Below are positions 21,657 to 34,498 of a stretch of DNA of 64,000 nt, piece by piece. Positions within the stretch are counted from its first letter, which is position 1, and every line of letters starts with the position of its first letter. The position numbers and the translations under genes were made by a program. The DNA comes from Helianthus annuus (Eukaryota > Streptophyta > Magnoliopsida > Asterales > Asteraceae), in assembly GCF_002127325.2 (NCBI RefSeq), contig NC_035443.2, forward strand, positions 119,378,462 through 119,442,461, given 5' to 3'. The notes under the pieces are model-generated. The model did not search any database. It was not told the DNA's origin and worked only from the letters and a program-made list of their open reading frames with translations.

Positions 21657-21988
21657 CTACCGTTGAAAAACAATCAAATATTATTAGAAAAAACAAAAAA
21701 AAGTACAAAAATAACTTACTATTCATCAAAGTTGAAAATTAACATTTATCAATAATAATCATACAGGAACGTCGAGAAAAAAAATTAAAAAATAACTAAT
21801 TATTTAGGTTTTTTAAGCTAGCGAACACAAGTGGTCAGAGAAAAACCAAATTAGTAAAAATTTGAACGGGTTAAAGGTATATATTATATTTTAGTATATG
21901 GTTAAAAATAAAAATTAAAAAATATAGTATAACTATTGATAAATAAAATAAAATATTATTAGAAAAAACAAAAATTAAGTTAACAGAC
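21657..21988. other. AT-rich flank between element A and copia LTR J
   Basis: No gene or element signature. A 23-bp direct repeat (AATATTATTAGAAAAAACAAAAA) occurs near 21678 and again near 21953, about 275 bp apart. The segment between could be a small insertion flanked by its target duplication, or a local duplication. Confidence 0.4.
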
Positions 21989-22813
21989 TGTTGATGCATT
22001 TTATGTCTGTAGCTTATTTTTGTTGATATGTATTTGTTTCGGTCTTTGTATAAATGTTTAATGTTGTTTTCTGTTTGATTTTGTGTGTGTTGACCAAAGT
22101 CAAACGACATCCTCCTGTTGTTTGACTTGGCTAACATCACCCAAACAACATGTGGTTTTTAAGTGACATAAGGTTGTTGTTTAGGAAAAACATGGTATCG
22201 TTTGGTTTGTTGGTATCATTTTATGTTGTCCAAACGATACCGGGATATTGCTTATCAAGTGTCCAAACAACAATGCATGTCATTTGGACGTTGGACATGA
22301 CATTTTACATGCTGTGTATGATAATATGTATACACAACTTGTCATTTGGAAACCCAACACCCTAAGAACTGAGAGCTGAGAGCATTCATTGTAAATCTTG
22401 TGTCGAACCTTTGTCGAAATCAATATACAGAAGCATTTGAGTACATCTTATTGTGTATTGATCTTATATTTGCTTCGGTTTGGTATGTTTAGTTGGATTC
22501 CGCACTTGGTTACACTTATATAACAATAAACTCATTATTCAAGATGAAATTTGGACCTACAAGTAGTATAAGAGCATTTGCCTCGATTTCTTGTTGAAAA
22601 CCAAGCATTTTGGGTGATTTTGAGAGATTTTTGAATGATTGTTGAACATTTATTGGACAAAAACTCTTAAAAACTTGTTAAAACCTGAAAAATTGGCTAA
22701 AGGATCCTTAAATGATGTTGTTTGATGTTAAAAGTGATTAAAAACTTGTTAAAATGATGAGATAATCAAAACATGGTTTTCATTGAGTTTGAAGCATAAA
22801 AATCATTTAACCA
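21989..22813 (+). mobile_element. Element J: Ty1/copia 5' LTR and leader, truncated
   Basis: The LTR runs TGTTGATGCATT ... TTTGGACCTACA (21989-22561). It is followed by AG and TAGTATAAGAGC (22564-22575), a two-mismatch form of the initiator-Met primer site. About 240 bp of leader follow, with no gene, until the C-like fragment C'. No second LTR was seen. U3 is packed with inverted repeats of the word CAAACGACA/TGTTGTTTG. Confidence 0.7.
22194..22241. repeat. Perfect 12-bp inverted repeat in the J LTR
   Basis: GGTATCGTTTGG (22194-22205) and CCAAACGATACC (22230-22241) with a 24-base spacer. A second pair of 11-bp arms with one mismatch lies at 22099-22109 and 22116-22126, and GTCCAAA...TTTGGAC follows near 22260-22290. 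Confidence 0.88.
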
Positions 22814-22849
22814 TTGTTTCATGTGACCGAGTTCACCTGGATACTCGCC

Positions 22850-23928
22850 AGAAAACAAATACAAAGAAAAGAAATAAATGTGACATGTCCGACCCTCGAT
22901 AGCATCCCCAAGAACAAAAACAAGAAACAAAAGACTGACCACGGGTCGTGCCCACCGGACATGGGGGTGTGGTCAGGTGTCTACAGAAAGGACAAAGCTG
23001 TGGAAGCTTCTACGCCCACCACGGGGGTGTGCCCAGCTCAGCACGTGGCGTGGTCAACGCTAAGATACGCAAAATCTTGCAAAATCTTGGTAGTACAGAT
23101 ACGCTTCTGCCCACGAGGCCGTGCCCAGCGACCACAGGCCGTGTGGAGCCCTATGCTGACATATGCAATTAATGAAGGGAGAGAAAGAGATGGCCACGGG
23201 GGTGTGTCTGCTGGACACTGGGCTGTGGCCGGGCTTCTGTTCAGGCTATAAATAGGGGTGCTTGGCTCACTTCAAAGGCATCCTTTGACAAATCACTACT
23301 CTCTTACTTTGCCACCGCTCCACCACCACTACACCACCAACACCCACCACCATCATCCATTAACCACCTTTAGAGTGTGTAGTAGTCTCGGGATCCAAGA
23401 TTGATAGTAAGAGTTCTTGACAATCAAAGGCCATGTTTGGCTAAGTCTCTTACATCACTTGGTGAAGACAAGTCTTCTATGTATTGCTTTTGATTTTTAA
23501 TCTTTCGGCACTTTTTACTTGGTTTTTTATTAATGACTTTAATAACTAGTTTCTTATGTTGAAGGTCAATTTTCTTTATCATTTGTCCGCGGTGTCTTGG
23601 CATTACTTTACTGTCTATATAAAGTAAAAGATTTACACCATTCATATCTCTACGATCTATATAGAGGTATGTTGGCTACCTGGTTGGGGGTTAAGGGAAT
23701 GGTTTAGTAAGGTTCTTGCCTTGTTCAGTGTATAGATCCTGCAAGGACCTGGGTCAAGCTTACGAGGACCTCCTTCAATACCCATTGTTATTGGATGGCG
23801 GGGGTGTGAATGGCTTGACCCCCTCATTTGTAAACTACTATTAATACATTAAACCGGCTACTTGGGATTGTATCCCTGCTGACTCAAACCACTTAGCCGA
23901 GGGTAACGTCACCTTCAAAAGAGGAACC
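22850..23928 (+). repeat. C': LTR fragment related to element C
   Basis: From about 22900 it tracks the C LTR: paired GC palindromes (22937-22974, 23017-23050, 23110-23140, 23195-23222), TATAAATA at 23247-23254, then GTCTCGGGATCCAAGATTGA, TTGACAATCAA and the GGGTAACGTCACC blocks. Both ends are missing. The right end is cut by F at 23929, and the left edge is only approximate. It is clearly more diverged than the two C LTRs are from each other. Confidence 0.8.
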
Positions 23929-25657
23929 TGTCACACCCTGACTTTTGCGGAATCGTGTGATGTGTGACTTGATCAATATCATTGCATTCAATTATAATAA
24001 ACAACTATATGATTAAAACATGATGTAAATCCATTCATATGTTTTGAAATAACACAATACCAGTCAACACACTTCACGTTTAGCTTACAAACCATGCAAA
24101 GTAATAAGTTCCATAAAAAGGAATTTTAACAAAAGACTTTGAAAAACAAGGCTTTGATTCGTATATCATATCTAAGATAAGATATCCCAACCAAACCCTT
24201 CCAAAATAGGATGACATCACTTCTTGAAAACACTTCTTGAAACTTTCTTAACGCCGCCAGATCCATTAGTTTCCTGAAATACATGTAATTTGAAAACATC
24301 AACAAAAGTTGAGCGAGTTCATGTGTTTTGTATGTGAGCTCGAATAATCTTGTAAACATTTGTAAGTATTCCTTGTAATCCGGTATGAAAGCATCTATGA
24401 ACAGATCAATTAATGATTTGTAAGGTCATTAATATGTGTGCAATGGTGTAGGTAGGCTCAAACCTAGCGGATTTTGTACCGGTCCACCCGGCTGGAATGA
24501 CATAGTCATCACATTCGGCCATTCCCGGCCCATGGGTGGGGCTCGCAATACCCAGATAGATCTATCACTCATGCCCCTCGGCCTTTATACAAAGATTAAT
24601 GGTCTTAAGTGTGCGGCTACCCATTCACATGATCTAACAGTTCATTCCTTAGCTAATCCTACCATTTGAAAACGTTTGTAACATGTATTTCACCCTCGTA
24701 AGTTATAAAACCGAAAACAGTTAAAAGAAAAGGGGGACATGAACTCACAAGTTTGTGTCCCGCTGTCACGTATACTCAAAGGTCCTTCTTACGAGTCGTA
24801 CAACTACCTACACACGTGCCATGTTTTATTAGACGTTTAGGTCCTGTAACGAGTACTAGTCTTAGTTGTTTATTAAGACTTATTTTCGGGGATTTAGTAT
24901 TCTTTGAGTTATACGGTTGATATGTATTACATAATTCCAAATTATATAATTATTAGTTAAAATAAGAATGTTTTAATCTTAACTATTTTTATCCAATTAT
25001 TTGGAATACTGTTAAAAATAATATGTTTATTTTTAACTTGCTTTGTCATGTATTTTCTCATATAAAATATTTTCCCAAGTATGGGTATACTGGTACTTGT
25101 GTATTTTCATACTTATGTATTTGTATACTGGTATTTTGCCAAGTATGGGTAGTGTATTCCGGTGTGTATTTATTCGTATAGGAATACATATTTTCTTGTA
25201 TTTGTTAAGTATTTTATACTTAAATTTGTGTATAATTTTTCCCGAATATTATTTTTATACAATCAAAATCACTACCTTATATTCTTAAAATATACATATT
25301 TTAAGAGAATTTTTATAGAAAAATATCTATAAATTTAGCTTTGTCAAAAATAAGTATACTTCCAAATATATCTTAAAATAGTATATTTAGATTAAACTTA
25401 GAAAAATATATATTTCTAGTTTTCACCATAATAATATATTTTTGAATTGTTTAAGAAAATATATGTTTTTCTCCACTCAAAAATAATATATTTTCTATCT
25501 TGACAAAATTCGATATATTTTGTAATAGTTATAAGAATTCATATTTTACCGTTTCTTCGGTTTCAAAAATACCGTTTGTCACATTTGGTAAGTTACGAAT
25601 TTATTTCCGGAGTGTAAATGTGTGTGTATATATACATATATACACACACACACACAC

Positions 25658-25733
<76 letters not shown>

Positions 25734-26992
25734 TTACGGTACCCGTAAACACAAACTTGTAGTGTTCAAAACTACACACACGACATTTTTTTTTTTGAGT
25801 TTTTTTTTTTTACAAATGTGATTATAATACACACATCTACGTTTATGAAAAAAAATGTTTGGTCCAACTCACCCCGTACGATGTAGTTCTCATGGTTCTT
25901 ACAACTGCAGGTGGTTTTCATTTTAACGGTCCCATATATATATATATATATATAGTCCGATGTCCATTGTTCGATTTGTCCGATATTCGGGTATAAATTA
26001 TATAATTATTTTCTTGTGATTTTGGTAATATTTTATATTACAATTTTTGGTATTTTGATGTGTTACATTATTTTCAAGATTCCCAATTTTAATATAACTA
26101 ATACAAACAATATACAAGTAGCATACAATTTTGTGACATCTAAATATATATTTTCCTAAATATATCCTTTGCCATTTTTATTAACAAAAATCAACCTCCA
26201 ATATTTGTAATTTTTATAACAAGAATTATGGCAAATTTTTATATTAAAACCATGATTAAAATTACTTGTAAACACTTGTTTAAAAATGTGTTTCTAAGTG
26301 TTTAATTTCTATAAAAATTTTGCCATAGTTTCCCCTTAAAAATGGAGGTTTCCATGCTTAATAGCATATTATTTTCTTTTAAAAATGCATATTTTAAAAA
26401 TGGAGCCAAAAATATGCATTTTACACTATGACATGAACTTGAAAGTTTGTAAATCTTTGTAGTATTTTAACATGTTGTTTAGTAAGCTTATTTAACACTA
26501 AAAACATGGTTTTTATTTTATAAACCTCATTCTTATGAAATTTCCATCTTTACAACTTGTAAGATGATTTTTCAAAAATAAATCTTCTTGTATTTTTCAT
26601 GTTACATACACCTTATTAGTTCCATTTTACCTTCTAAAACATAGTTATTTTCCTTTGAAACCAAATCGTGTGAAATCTTGTAGTAAACTTTAGTTTCTTG
26701 AAAATATTATTTTTGAAATCCTACATTTTCAAGACTTATATTTTGTAGGAATGATCATCCTACACATCAACAAGTTCATCTTCAAGTTCATGGTTTACAT
26801 AAAGGATGATCATCACAAATTTCTCAAGATCCATCCTTACACTTGCTAGATCATACAACATAAACACAAGAAATTAACAAACAAGTTTAACACATACACT
26901 AAAACAACTTGATCTTCATGTTTTTAAGCTTTATGTTCATGATCATACTTATGTTTCGTGGAGATTCTTTGGTTTATCTAGTTACATTATAC
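23929..26992 (-). repeat. F: 3' part of a minus-strand gypsy LTR, cut by H
   Basis: The plus strand begins TGTCACACCCTGACTTTTGCGG, the reverse complement of the LTR end seen in D (...CAGGGTGTGACA). Matches to the D LTR in reverse follow: the CATGAACTCGCTCAAC / ATGTATTTCAGG block near 24285-24330 and the TGAGTTCATGTCCCCTTTT block near 24725-24750. The rest to 26992 is AT-rich with no frame. The LTR start was not found and is presumably displaced beyond H. Confidence 0.6.
25618..25729. repeat. Compound (CA)n-(TA)n microsatellite
   Basis: TGTGTGTATATATACATATATACACACAC..., then CA repeats, then about 26 TA units ending near 25729. Another (TA)n run is at 25936-25953. ORFs here are simple-repeat artefacts. 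Confidence 0.95.
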
Positions 26993-29494
26993 TGTAACAC
27001 CCCGAAAACGGGTTTGGTAATCAAACCTTGTTAATACTAAAAGAAGGGTAAAGTACCGTTAGTGGTAAAAGTAACCCGGTAAATATTAGGATTTAAATAA
27101 ATAATCCTAATATTAATTAAAAGCAGATAAGAACTTTCAAGACATAAAATGGATAAAAGGCCCGAGCTAACGGAACTTAAAATAAACGGGTTAGAACTCC
27201 CGGAACTCACTAAGTTAACTAGGGGTAATTAACCTAGTTAATTAATTTAAAACAACAAAGAGACATGGACTAGTAAGCCTTTTATAAACCATGGATATTT
27301 GAGGGACCAAAGTTGGACAATTGCAAAGTGATATTATTAAAACAAAAATTAAACACCAAACACACACTTGTGTGTGTGTCTGGTCGATCAAAACACAAGG
27401 GCGACCAAGAGCTCTCCATCAAACCCTAGTTTATGCTATTTGATCAAAATTGAAGGCCAAATTATGTCCCAAATCGAAATCCGAGCATAGAATAGTGATC
27501 TCCTCAGTAAAGGGGTCATAAGGTATGTAAAATTTCATAAAAAAGTTCCATCTAAATTTCTGGATGAACATAAGAAATTTGAAATTGATGTTGCATGATG
27601 GTTGATTGGATGAAATTAGAATGAAATAGTGTCTAGGGATGAACCCTAGTCAAATACTTGTTGAGATTTTGCTTATTACTTGTGAAATTCATAATCACCA
27701 TTGAAGGTGTTACGTGGGTTTTGTAGAAACATGTTAAACACTAGGATTATAGTTATCATTCTAGTGTATTTTGAACTCTATGATGTAAATTCAGAATTTG
27801 TTAATGTGAAAATTTGATATGAACTTGCTTAATTGATGTTAATCTTGGATAAATGACAAGTTATGAATTGGATTCTAGATATGTAAAAATTTTGCCCGCT
27901 AAGTGTTTGTTAAAATGCCTAAATGAAATTGCGGTCTACTCGGTTGTGTATAAAACTTGATTATAATAGGTATTCGGAAGAACGCTAGTGATATGATGAA
28001 ACAGGTCTCACTTATAGAAGAGAACCCTTAGTTCTTACGAAAATAAATAAATAAGTTAGATTTAATAATCGCTTGAACTAGTTGAGATATTGGAAATATA
28101 ATGAACCGGTAAAAGATTTGCTAGACGGTGGCTTAAAAGAACGCCTACCGGGTAAGTTTAGAATGCCTAAAATAGCCGACGAACTTGAATGTGCATTTTA
28201 TATATTAATGGGCATTTGACTTTTAAAAGTCAAACTGACCCACAATACGATAAATGACAATTTTTATATGAAATACGTAAGGTGGAATAGTCCTAATGAA
28301 TAACGACTAATCTAACCGTCTTACGAATCATAATGATAGTTTGACGCTTAACAAGCTAGATGGAAGCTTGGGAAGGAAGCGAGTCAAAAGGATTGAGCAC
28401 GCGGAAAAGCATAACCGGATACAAAGTAAGTAAAGCTTATGCCTCTCCTATTATTTACAAAATGCTTATAGTGAGTATGGAATATATGAATAGTAGTATG
28501 TAAATGAAATAAGATGTTCCGACACGATACAATGCGGGTAGGAACAAGTGAGAATGAATAGTAGTGTGAAATGATGAACAAATATAAATTTTTTTTTGAA
28601 ACACTATGTTTTGGTGTAAACCGTGGTGGGTAAAATTGTAAAGTAGTAATCCGGGTATGGATTAATGAATAAATAAAGGGTTTCGAAGGGACACCACATG
28701 GCAAACGTCATAACAGGTCAATTAAAATAAGAAAAAAAATGATTTTTCAATTGAGGCATAATCATGGGAAAAACCGGAATAGGTTAAAGGGTGAAATGGT
28801 AATTAAATACCATCTTATAATGATAATTTGTCATTTTGACTAAACGGGTCAAATGGTGTTGTTAACACCATTTGACAATAATGTCTGATGATCATTTGTT
28901 GAATTTTGTGATCACAAGAATTAGCACATGGTACGCGTTGCTATTAACTAGAAATTAATAGCGAAAAGTATTTAAACGGGTCAATACTATGACCCGAGCC
29001 AGGTACGCATATTTAGAATTATAGTTAAGAATGATATTTTGGTTAAATATTAGCGAAAGTCCTTCGTCGTAAAATGAAGGACTAAAATTGACCAAAAAGC
29101 CCTTGATGGGTAGATTGGGCAAATGACCCATATGGGTTGTTTAGGAATTTGTATTAAGATTACGAAATAAAGGTAGATACCTTAATGTGGTAAAATAATG
29201 GGTGAAAGGAGAGTGAAATGTAAAGTAAATGGTAAACCCCTCTAACAGGTCAAAATGAAGTTTTACGCATAACTCAACCTTTAGTGGTATAATGTACGAA
29301 AGTTTTAGACTCACGAGTTAATGGTTTTGAGATAATGAATATCTCAAGATTTTACAATGATTTAGACGAAAGTGGTTTAAGAAATCATGAAACGGGTCAA
29401 AAGTGTTAAAAAGGGGTTTCAAGCCGAGAGCTTGAAATCTGAATTTTTGAACTAGTTTAATATCAGGTTTTAACTCCATAAGATGGAGAACTAA
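26993..29494 (+). repeat. Element H 5' LTR, first part
   Basis: TGTAACACCCCG start. It is AT-rich with several ACGGGTCAAA phrases and a CACACACTTGTGTGTG palindrome near 27360. The last five bases ACTAA (29490-29494) correspond to ATTAA at 57018-57022 after G1, a 4 of 5 target duplication match. Confidence 0.65.
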
Positions 29495-29556
29495 TGTGAC
29501 ATCTATGCTTGTAATCATTGTAAACAGTTTAATTATCAATGAAATAAAGTTATTTG

Positions 29557-29944
29557 TGTGACAACCCTCACTAAACCAGGTATCCGTACTATTTAATTAA
29601 TAATTAATTACTGCTTAATTACTGTGCTTAACTGAAATTGCTGATGAACTGCTACTTGATTTCTAATACTTGTATATTCCTGCATCATACTTTGATTTCC
29701 GTCACTACATTATTTACATACTGAACTCTAGTGACAAACATGATGCACAAAAGCACAGTAGCATTTGAACGGATAACCTATTGAACATGCTGATAAAGTC
29801 AGCATCAGGCAGACACTGCCTCTAAGGCCTGTATGAGCCAGAAATATTTTACTACACCCATAGTGAGTGTAGGGATACAAGGGTTGTAGAACTGCGTCTC
29901 TAGGAATAAGATATAATGACTGGATGTGCCTAAAACGTACTCTA
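29557..29944 (+). repeat. Element D 5' LTR, first part
   Basis: TGTGACAACCCTCACTAAACC, identical to the start of the right LTR at 49916 with two visible differences. It ends with CTCTA (29940-29944), the target duplication of E, and resumes at 40088. Confidence 0.92.
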
Positions 29945-30563
29945 TGTGACAACCGGTAATTTACGCGCTTAATGACGCGATTAACAGATAATTAACGCGA
30001 TAATAAATAGTGTTTACAACGCGGACTAACTTAATTAGGCCTTTGGAGTGCCTAGGAACGTCTGTCCAACCATACAGTGCGCGAACGGTGATTTGCGGAG
30101 AAACATGCTAAACGTTAAGCGACAACGGATTGAAACCGTACAGAATACTGACAACGCCGACAGATATCAAATTTTTACGATATATTTTAGCTTCGTAATT
30201 AAATTTTAGTGACTACAGTCGAAACCGGATTAAAGAAGGCAACGATATAATTTTTCGCGATTATTACCGTGATCGATGAACGGGCGTGCTAACAACAACT
30301 ACCGACCGTGTTTTTGTTTTTGACGTTAAACAGAGTTCAGAACTCTAACAACGGGTCTCGTAGGAAATACGGGCCACTTTCACACGAGTTGGGCTTGTGG
30401 GCCCTTGGCCCAAGCCAAAAACCCACAAGCCTAAACCTGCATATAATATACTACAAGACTTTCTTGTGAATCTTACCAAGATCTCTATAGATCTTATAAA
30501 ATCTTGCCAAAAATCTAAACAAATCTATACAAAATATTTTGTGCAAGATCTTACTCAATCCTC

Positions 30564-30570
30564 TATATAA
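30564..30570 (+). promoter_or_regulatory. TATA box of the E 5' LTR
   Basis: TATATAA followed by CACCTCTCCCCTC, typical of a plant LTR promoter, with CT-rich text downstream. It is identical in the right LTR at 36834-36840. Confidence 0.65.
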
Positions 30571-32831
30571 CACCTCTCCCCTCTAAAACTCCCAACAAAT
30601 ACACAGACATAAAGGTCTTCCTCTCTCTCTCTCGGTTATACACAGGGAACAAACACAGTCATATATTTGTCTCCTGCCCTTCAATTCCCACACCACACAC
30701 ACACAAAACAAAAGGAAAAGAAACACAGAGAAGCCAAACAACCCCTCTCCCTCTCCGGTGCTTTTTCCGGCGGCAAACTGGCTCCGATCGGAGCTCCGGC
30801 GACCACACCCACACCGGTAAACCCCCCCCCCCTTGTTACAGAACTGAAACAGACCACCACCACCACTAATCGGTGGTGGTGCGGTGGTGTGGCAGTCGAG
30901 ACGAAAGAGAGAGGAACGGTGGCGCGTGGTGGCGCGTGGCGGCAACGAGCAGAAAGAAAGAGAGAGAACGCAGCTAGAGAGAGAAACTCGGGAGAGAGAT
31001 GAACGGAGGCGGAGCAGCGCCGCCGCTCACGGCGGCGGCAGTAGCGGCAGGGCGGTGGTTCGAATCTCGGTCCAAAGAGTTTCCGGTAAAAACCCATCAC
31101 CTTCATCTTTGTTTCTGAAACTTGATGTTACCAAAGATGTAATTTTCGAGTAGTTCTGAGTATGGTTCGAGTTTGTTCAGGCTCAGTGAAGTCTCGGCTC
31201 AGTTGGTTCAGTTGCGGGTCAGTTTTGGTCGCACGAGTACGGGTCAACAGGAGGCTCACATAGATCGGTTTCAGGTCACTTCAAGTTGCGGATTCAGGAT
31301 CTTGTTGTTGGTTCGGGTCTTGTTCGGCACGAGTCACGGCTCGGTTTTAGGTTCGGTTCGCGCATCGGGTTCTCGGTTCGGTCAAAACAGTCAACAAAAG
31401 TCAACACGGTTGACTCGGTCAACTCAACGAGTCGACTCGGTCAATATCCCGACGCGAAGACTCGGTAAAAATTAACGTCACGTTTATTTTGTTATTTTTA
31501 TAATATTATTACTTACGTGACAAACGAGCTCGAACCGATATAAAATAACGTTTAGTTTATACTTTGTCGTCTTATAAAATTATATATATATTGAGTATAT
31601 GGTTGGATTGTTGTTGAAAATTTATTTGAATTTGATAAAAATAACGACACTTAGTTGTCGGGGCCGTCCAAAAACAGAGGAAACTCTGCCCGTTTTTCGA
31701 GAAAACCCGTAAAATAAAACGAGTTTTATTATAAAAACGTGATTTTCTTGTAACACGACAACTATTGTTATAAAGCGACTTTTACAAGATACAAATGTAA
31801 AGTTCCTTCGACAACGACTTACAACTTACGAGATACAACGATACGGAGATAAATTTGACGACAAAAATAAATATAGTTATTATTATATTTATTTCAAACA
31901 AACTCGAATCTTTTTATAAATAAATATAGTATATATATTTATTTCAAGCATCGCGTAACCCGAAGTCGTTTCATCAAAATAAATGTAGTATATATTTATT
32001 CCAAATATCAAACGACACGACAATTGTTTTGCTAAATAAATATAGTTTATATATTTATTTGAAGTCATATACGACACGAGTCCTTTTATAAACTAAATAT
32101 AGTTTGTATATTTGTTTCAAACTTGAAACAACGCGATGATACTTTCGCAAAATAAATATAACTTTTTGTATTTATTTTATACGCCTAGACGGCACATACG
32201 TATATTTTTGGCAAATATACACAAGACGTAATGTATATAATACAAGTTATTATATATTATTTTCATACGAAGCGCGATACGAGTTTGTTATATGATATTT
32301 TCATAAGAATATTATTTTTTTTATATACACGTACGACTTCATAAAATGAAGCTAAACGAATACAACTTAGTCATTCTCATTAAGTTAACTATTTACCGTC
32401 GAATCGTTCGATTAACGATTCGGTAGAGCTCGATGACACGTAGTTTAGATACTGCGTTTATTTAGAAACTTATTAGATATTCCGTGTTAGGAATATTGTA
32501 GAATGCACGCTAGCAAGTCAAGTCTTGGAAACGACATCATCGAAGTCGTAATTAGCTAGCTTTACACAGGAATATTCAGGCGAGTTCATAACCCCCACTT
32601 TTTACTGTTTTACATTCTTTTTGTAAATGTTTTCGGGGTGGAAAGTCATGCACGATTTTCAGAAACATACAAAGTTTTGAACAAATGCAAAACTCGTATT
32701 TCTAAATCATATCACGAATGGATTTCGAGGAACTCAAATGATTTACGAAAGGTTTATACTAAACATACCGGTTTTTACAAAACAAATGCTTATTCTCGAA
32801 ATATGAACGATTTTTTTTTTATAATTAAGGA

Positions 32832-32963
32832 GCCAGTCAGGGTGGCTGGGAAGGTTCAGTCAGGGTGGCTGGGAAGGTTCAGTCAGGGTGGCTGGGAAGG
32901 TTCAGTCAGGGTGGCTGGGAAGGTTCAGTCAGGGTGGCTGGGAAGATTCAGCCAGGGTGGCTG
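32832..32963. repeat. 23-bp tandem repeat in the E LTR
   Basis: Five to six copies of GGTTCAGTCAGGGTGGCTGGGAA. The right LTR has the same array at about 39102-39235. Confidence 0.9.
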
Positions 32964-33814
32964 GGGTGGAATATATGTTATAGTAATTACGAATAATTTT
33001 TACATGGTATGGTTAGCGTAAGGGGGTTTACTATTTAGATCATGTGAATGGGTAGGCGGAAACTTGAGGTCATTAATCCTCAGGGTGGGGACCGAGGGGC
33101 AGGAGCGGTAGATCTATTTGGGTGTAGCGAGCCCAGTCTCAGGTCCAGCATAACGGACCTTGGGATGACTTTGTTCCCGACGCATAAATTTGCTAGGTTT
33201 GAGCCTTCCTACTTGCATTTCACACATATCAATGGCCTTGCAAACCATTGGTGATCTCTTTTTCCTTATCTGCTACATACCAGGGATTTTATACTTACGG
33301 AAACTTTTAGTTCATACAATTTAGCTACCGTGTTTTATACAAATCCAAAGAATTATGGGGGTATAGAGTCAAAGTCAGGGTGGGCATTGACGGTTATGCG
33401 AATATTACAAATACAAGGCTTTACAAAAACATGGTTTTATGAACATGACGTGTTACAAACACAACGTTTCCATATAACTTGGCAAGAAAATGATTTTTAA
33501 ATTCATTTTCTCAATACTAATTCGAAAACCGGTTATTACCAAAGATTTATTTCAAACCTTTCACAACTCAAAAGATTTATTTCAGATCTTTTACAAACAA
33601 ACTATGAACTCGCTCAACCTTATGTTGACTTTTTCGCATGTTCTTTCTCAGGTTACTTTTCAAACAATGGAACGGTTGGAATAGGAAGACCATGAAGAGT
33701 CGAGTACTTAGTGGCGTTCATTTTCTAAAAGACTTAGATTGTTTGCTTCCGCTGTGCAATGAAGATACCAGTCCAGTCACGCCAATGCTCTGATAATTTC
33801 GGGGTGTGACAGAT

Positions 33815-33826
33815 TGGTATCAGAGC
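33815..33826 (+). other. Element E primer binding site (initiator Met tRNA)
   Basis: TGGTATCAGAGC three bases after the 5' LTR. Confidence 0.93.
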
Positions 33827-34100
33827 TATAGGTTACAGCGAATTAGGTTTCTGTTGTGATACCTAGGCTCTAACCTCACCTTTCCCCCTGGGGACTTAGA
33901 TCATTGAGACGTTGAACACATACAGAACGCCTAGTACTCGAATATGGTCTCCAACCGTTGCCGAAAAACAAGCAGTCAAAATATTGTTTTCAAACATACG
34001 CTAAAATAGTGTTTTATACACGATACACAAAACAGGCGCATACAGTACACAACACTCTAAGAGTTTAGGAAACATGCATTTAAAACCTTCGGAAAAGGGA

Positions 34101-34498
34101 ATTCAGTCTGAGAGGCTGGAAGGATAGTCTAGTGGGACTAGGAGATTCAGTCTGAGAGGCTGGAGGGATAGTCTAGTGGGACTAGGAGATTCAGTCTGAG
34201 AGGCTGGAGGGTAGTCTAGTGGGACTAGGAGATTCAGTCTGAGAGGCTGGAGGGATAGTCTAGTGGGACTAGGAGATTCAGTCTGAGAGGCTGGAGGGTA
34301 GTCTAGTGGGACTAGGAGATTCAGTCTGAGAGGCTGGAGGGATAGTCTAGTGGGACTAGGAGATTCAGTCTGAGAGGCTGGAGGGATAGTCTAGTGGGAC
34401 TAGGAGATTCAGTCTGAGAGGCTGGAGGGTAGTCTAGTGGGACTAGGAGATTCAGTCTGAGAGGCTGGGAGGATAGACTAGTGGGACTAGGGGAATTA
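34101..34498. repeat. 44-bp tandem repeat in the E leader
   Basis: About nine copies of a 43-44-bp unit with CAGTCTGAGAGGCTGG and AGTCTAGTGGGACTAGGAG; some units lack one A. It is followed by GAATTACTTGATTGCTTA, which D shares at 43517. The D leader has a shorter array of the same phrase (43408-43516). Confidence 0.93.

Larger units (their letters stand above)
29945..33811 (+). repeat. Element E 5' LTR
   Basis: TGTGACAACCGGTAATTTACGCG ... CGGGGTGTGACA. An inverted repeat GGCTTGTGGG / CCCACAAGCC (30392-30401, 30422-30431) lies upstream of TATATAA (30564-30570). A GC-rich segment (about 30760-31070) with a GCTCCGATCGGAGC palindrome at 30781 resembles a leader exon. A 23-bp tandem repeat is at 32832-32963. 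Frames at 30667-31475 are noncoding LTR. Confidence 0.95.

Noticed and set aside
23929..24700. Start of a plus-strand element (TGTCACACCC)
   Set aside because: Comparison with D shows that this is the end of an LTR read backwards, so the element is on the minus strand.
25500..25821. ORFs rich in Thr-His or Ile-Tyr
   Set aside because: Translation of CA and TA microsatellites.
30667..31475. Protein-coding exon in the E LTR (also at 36951-37744)
   Set aside because: Frames are intact in both LTRs only because the LTRs are nearly identical. Low-complexity Arg/Glu/Ser content and overlapping frames on both strands argue against coding.
34101..34498. CRISPR-like array of evenly spaced repeats
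   Set aside because: Units are directly adjacent with no unique spacers; it is a tandem repeat in a plant retroelement leader.
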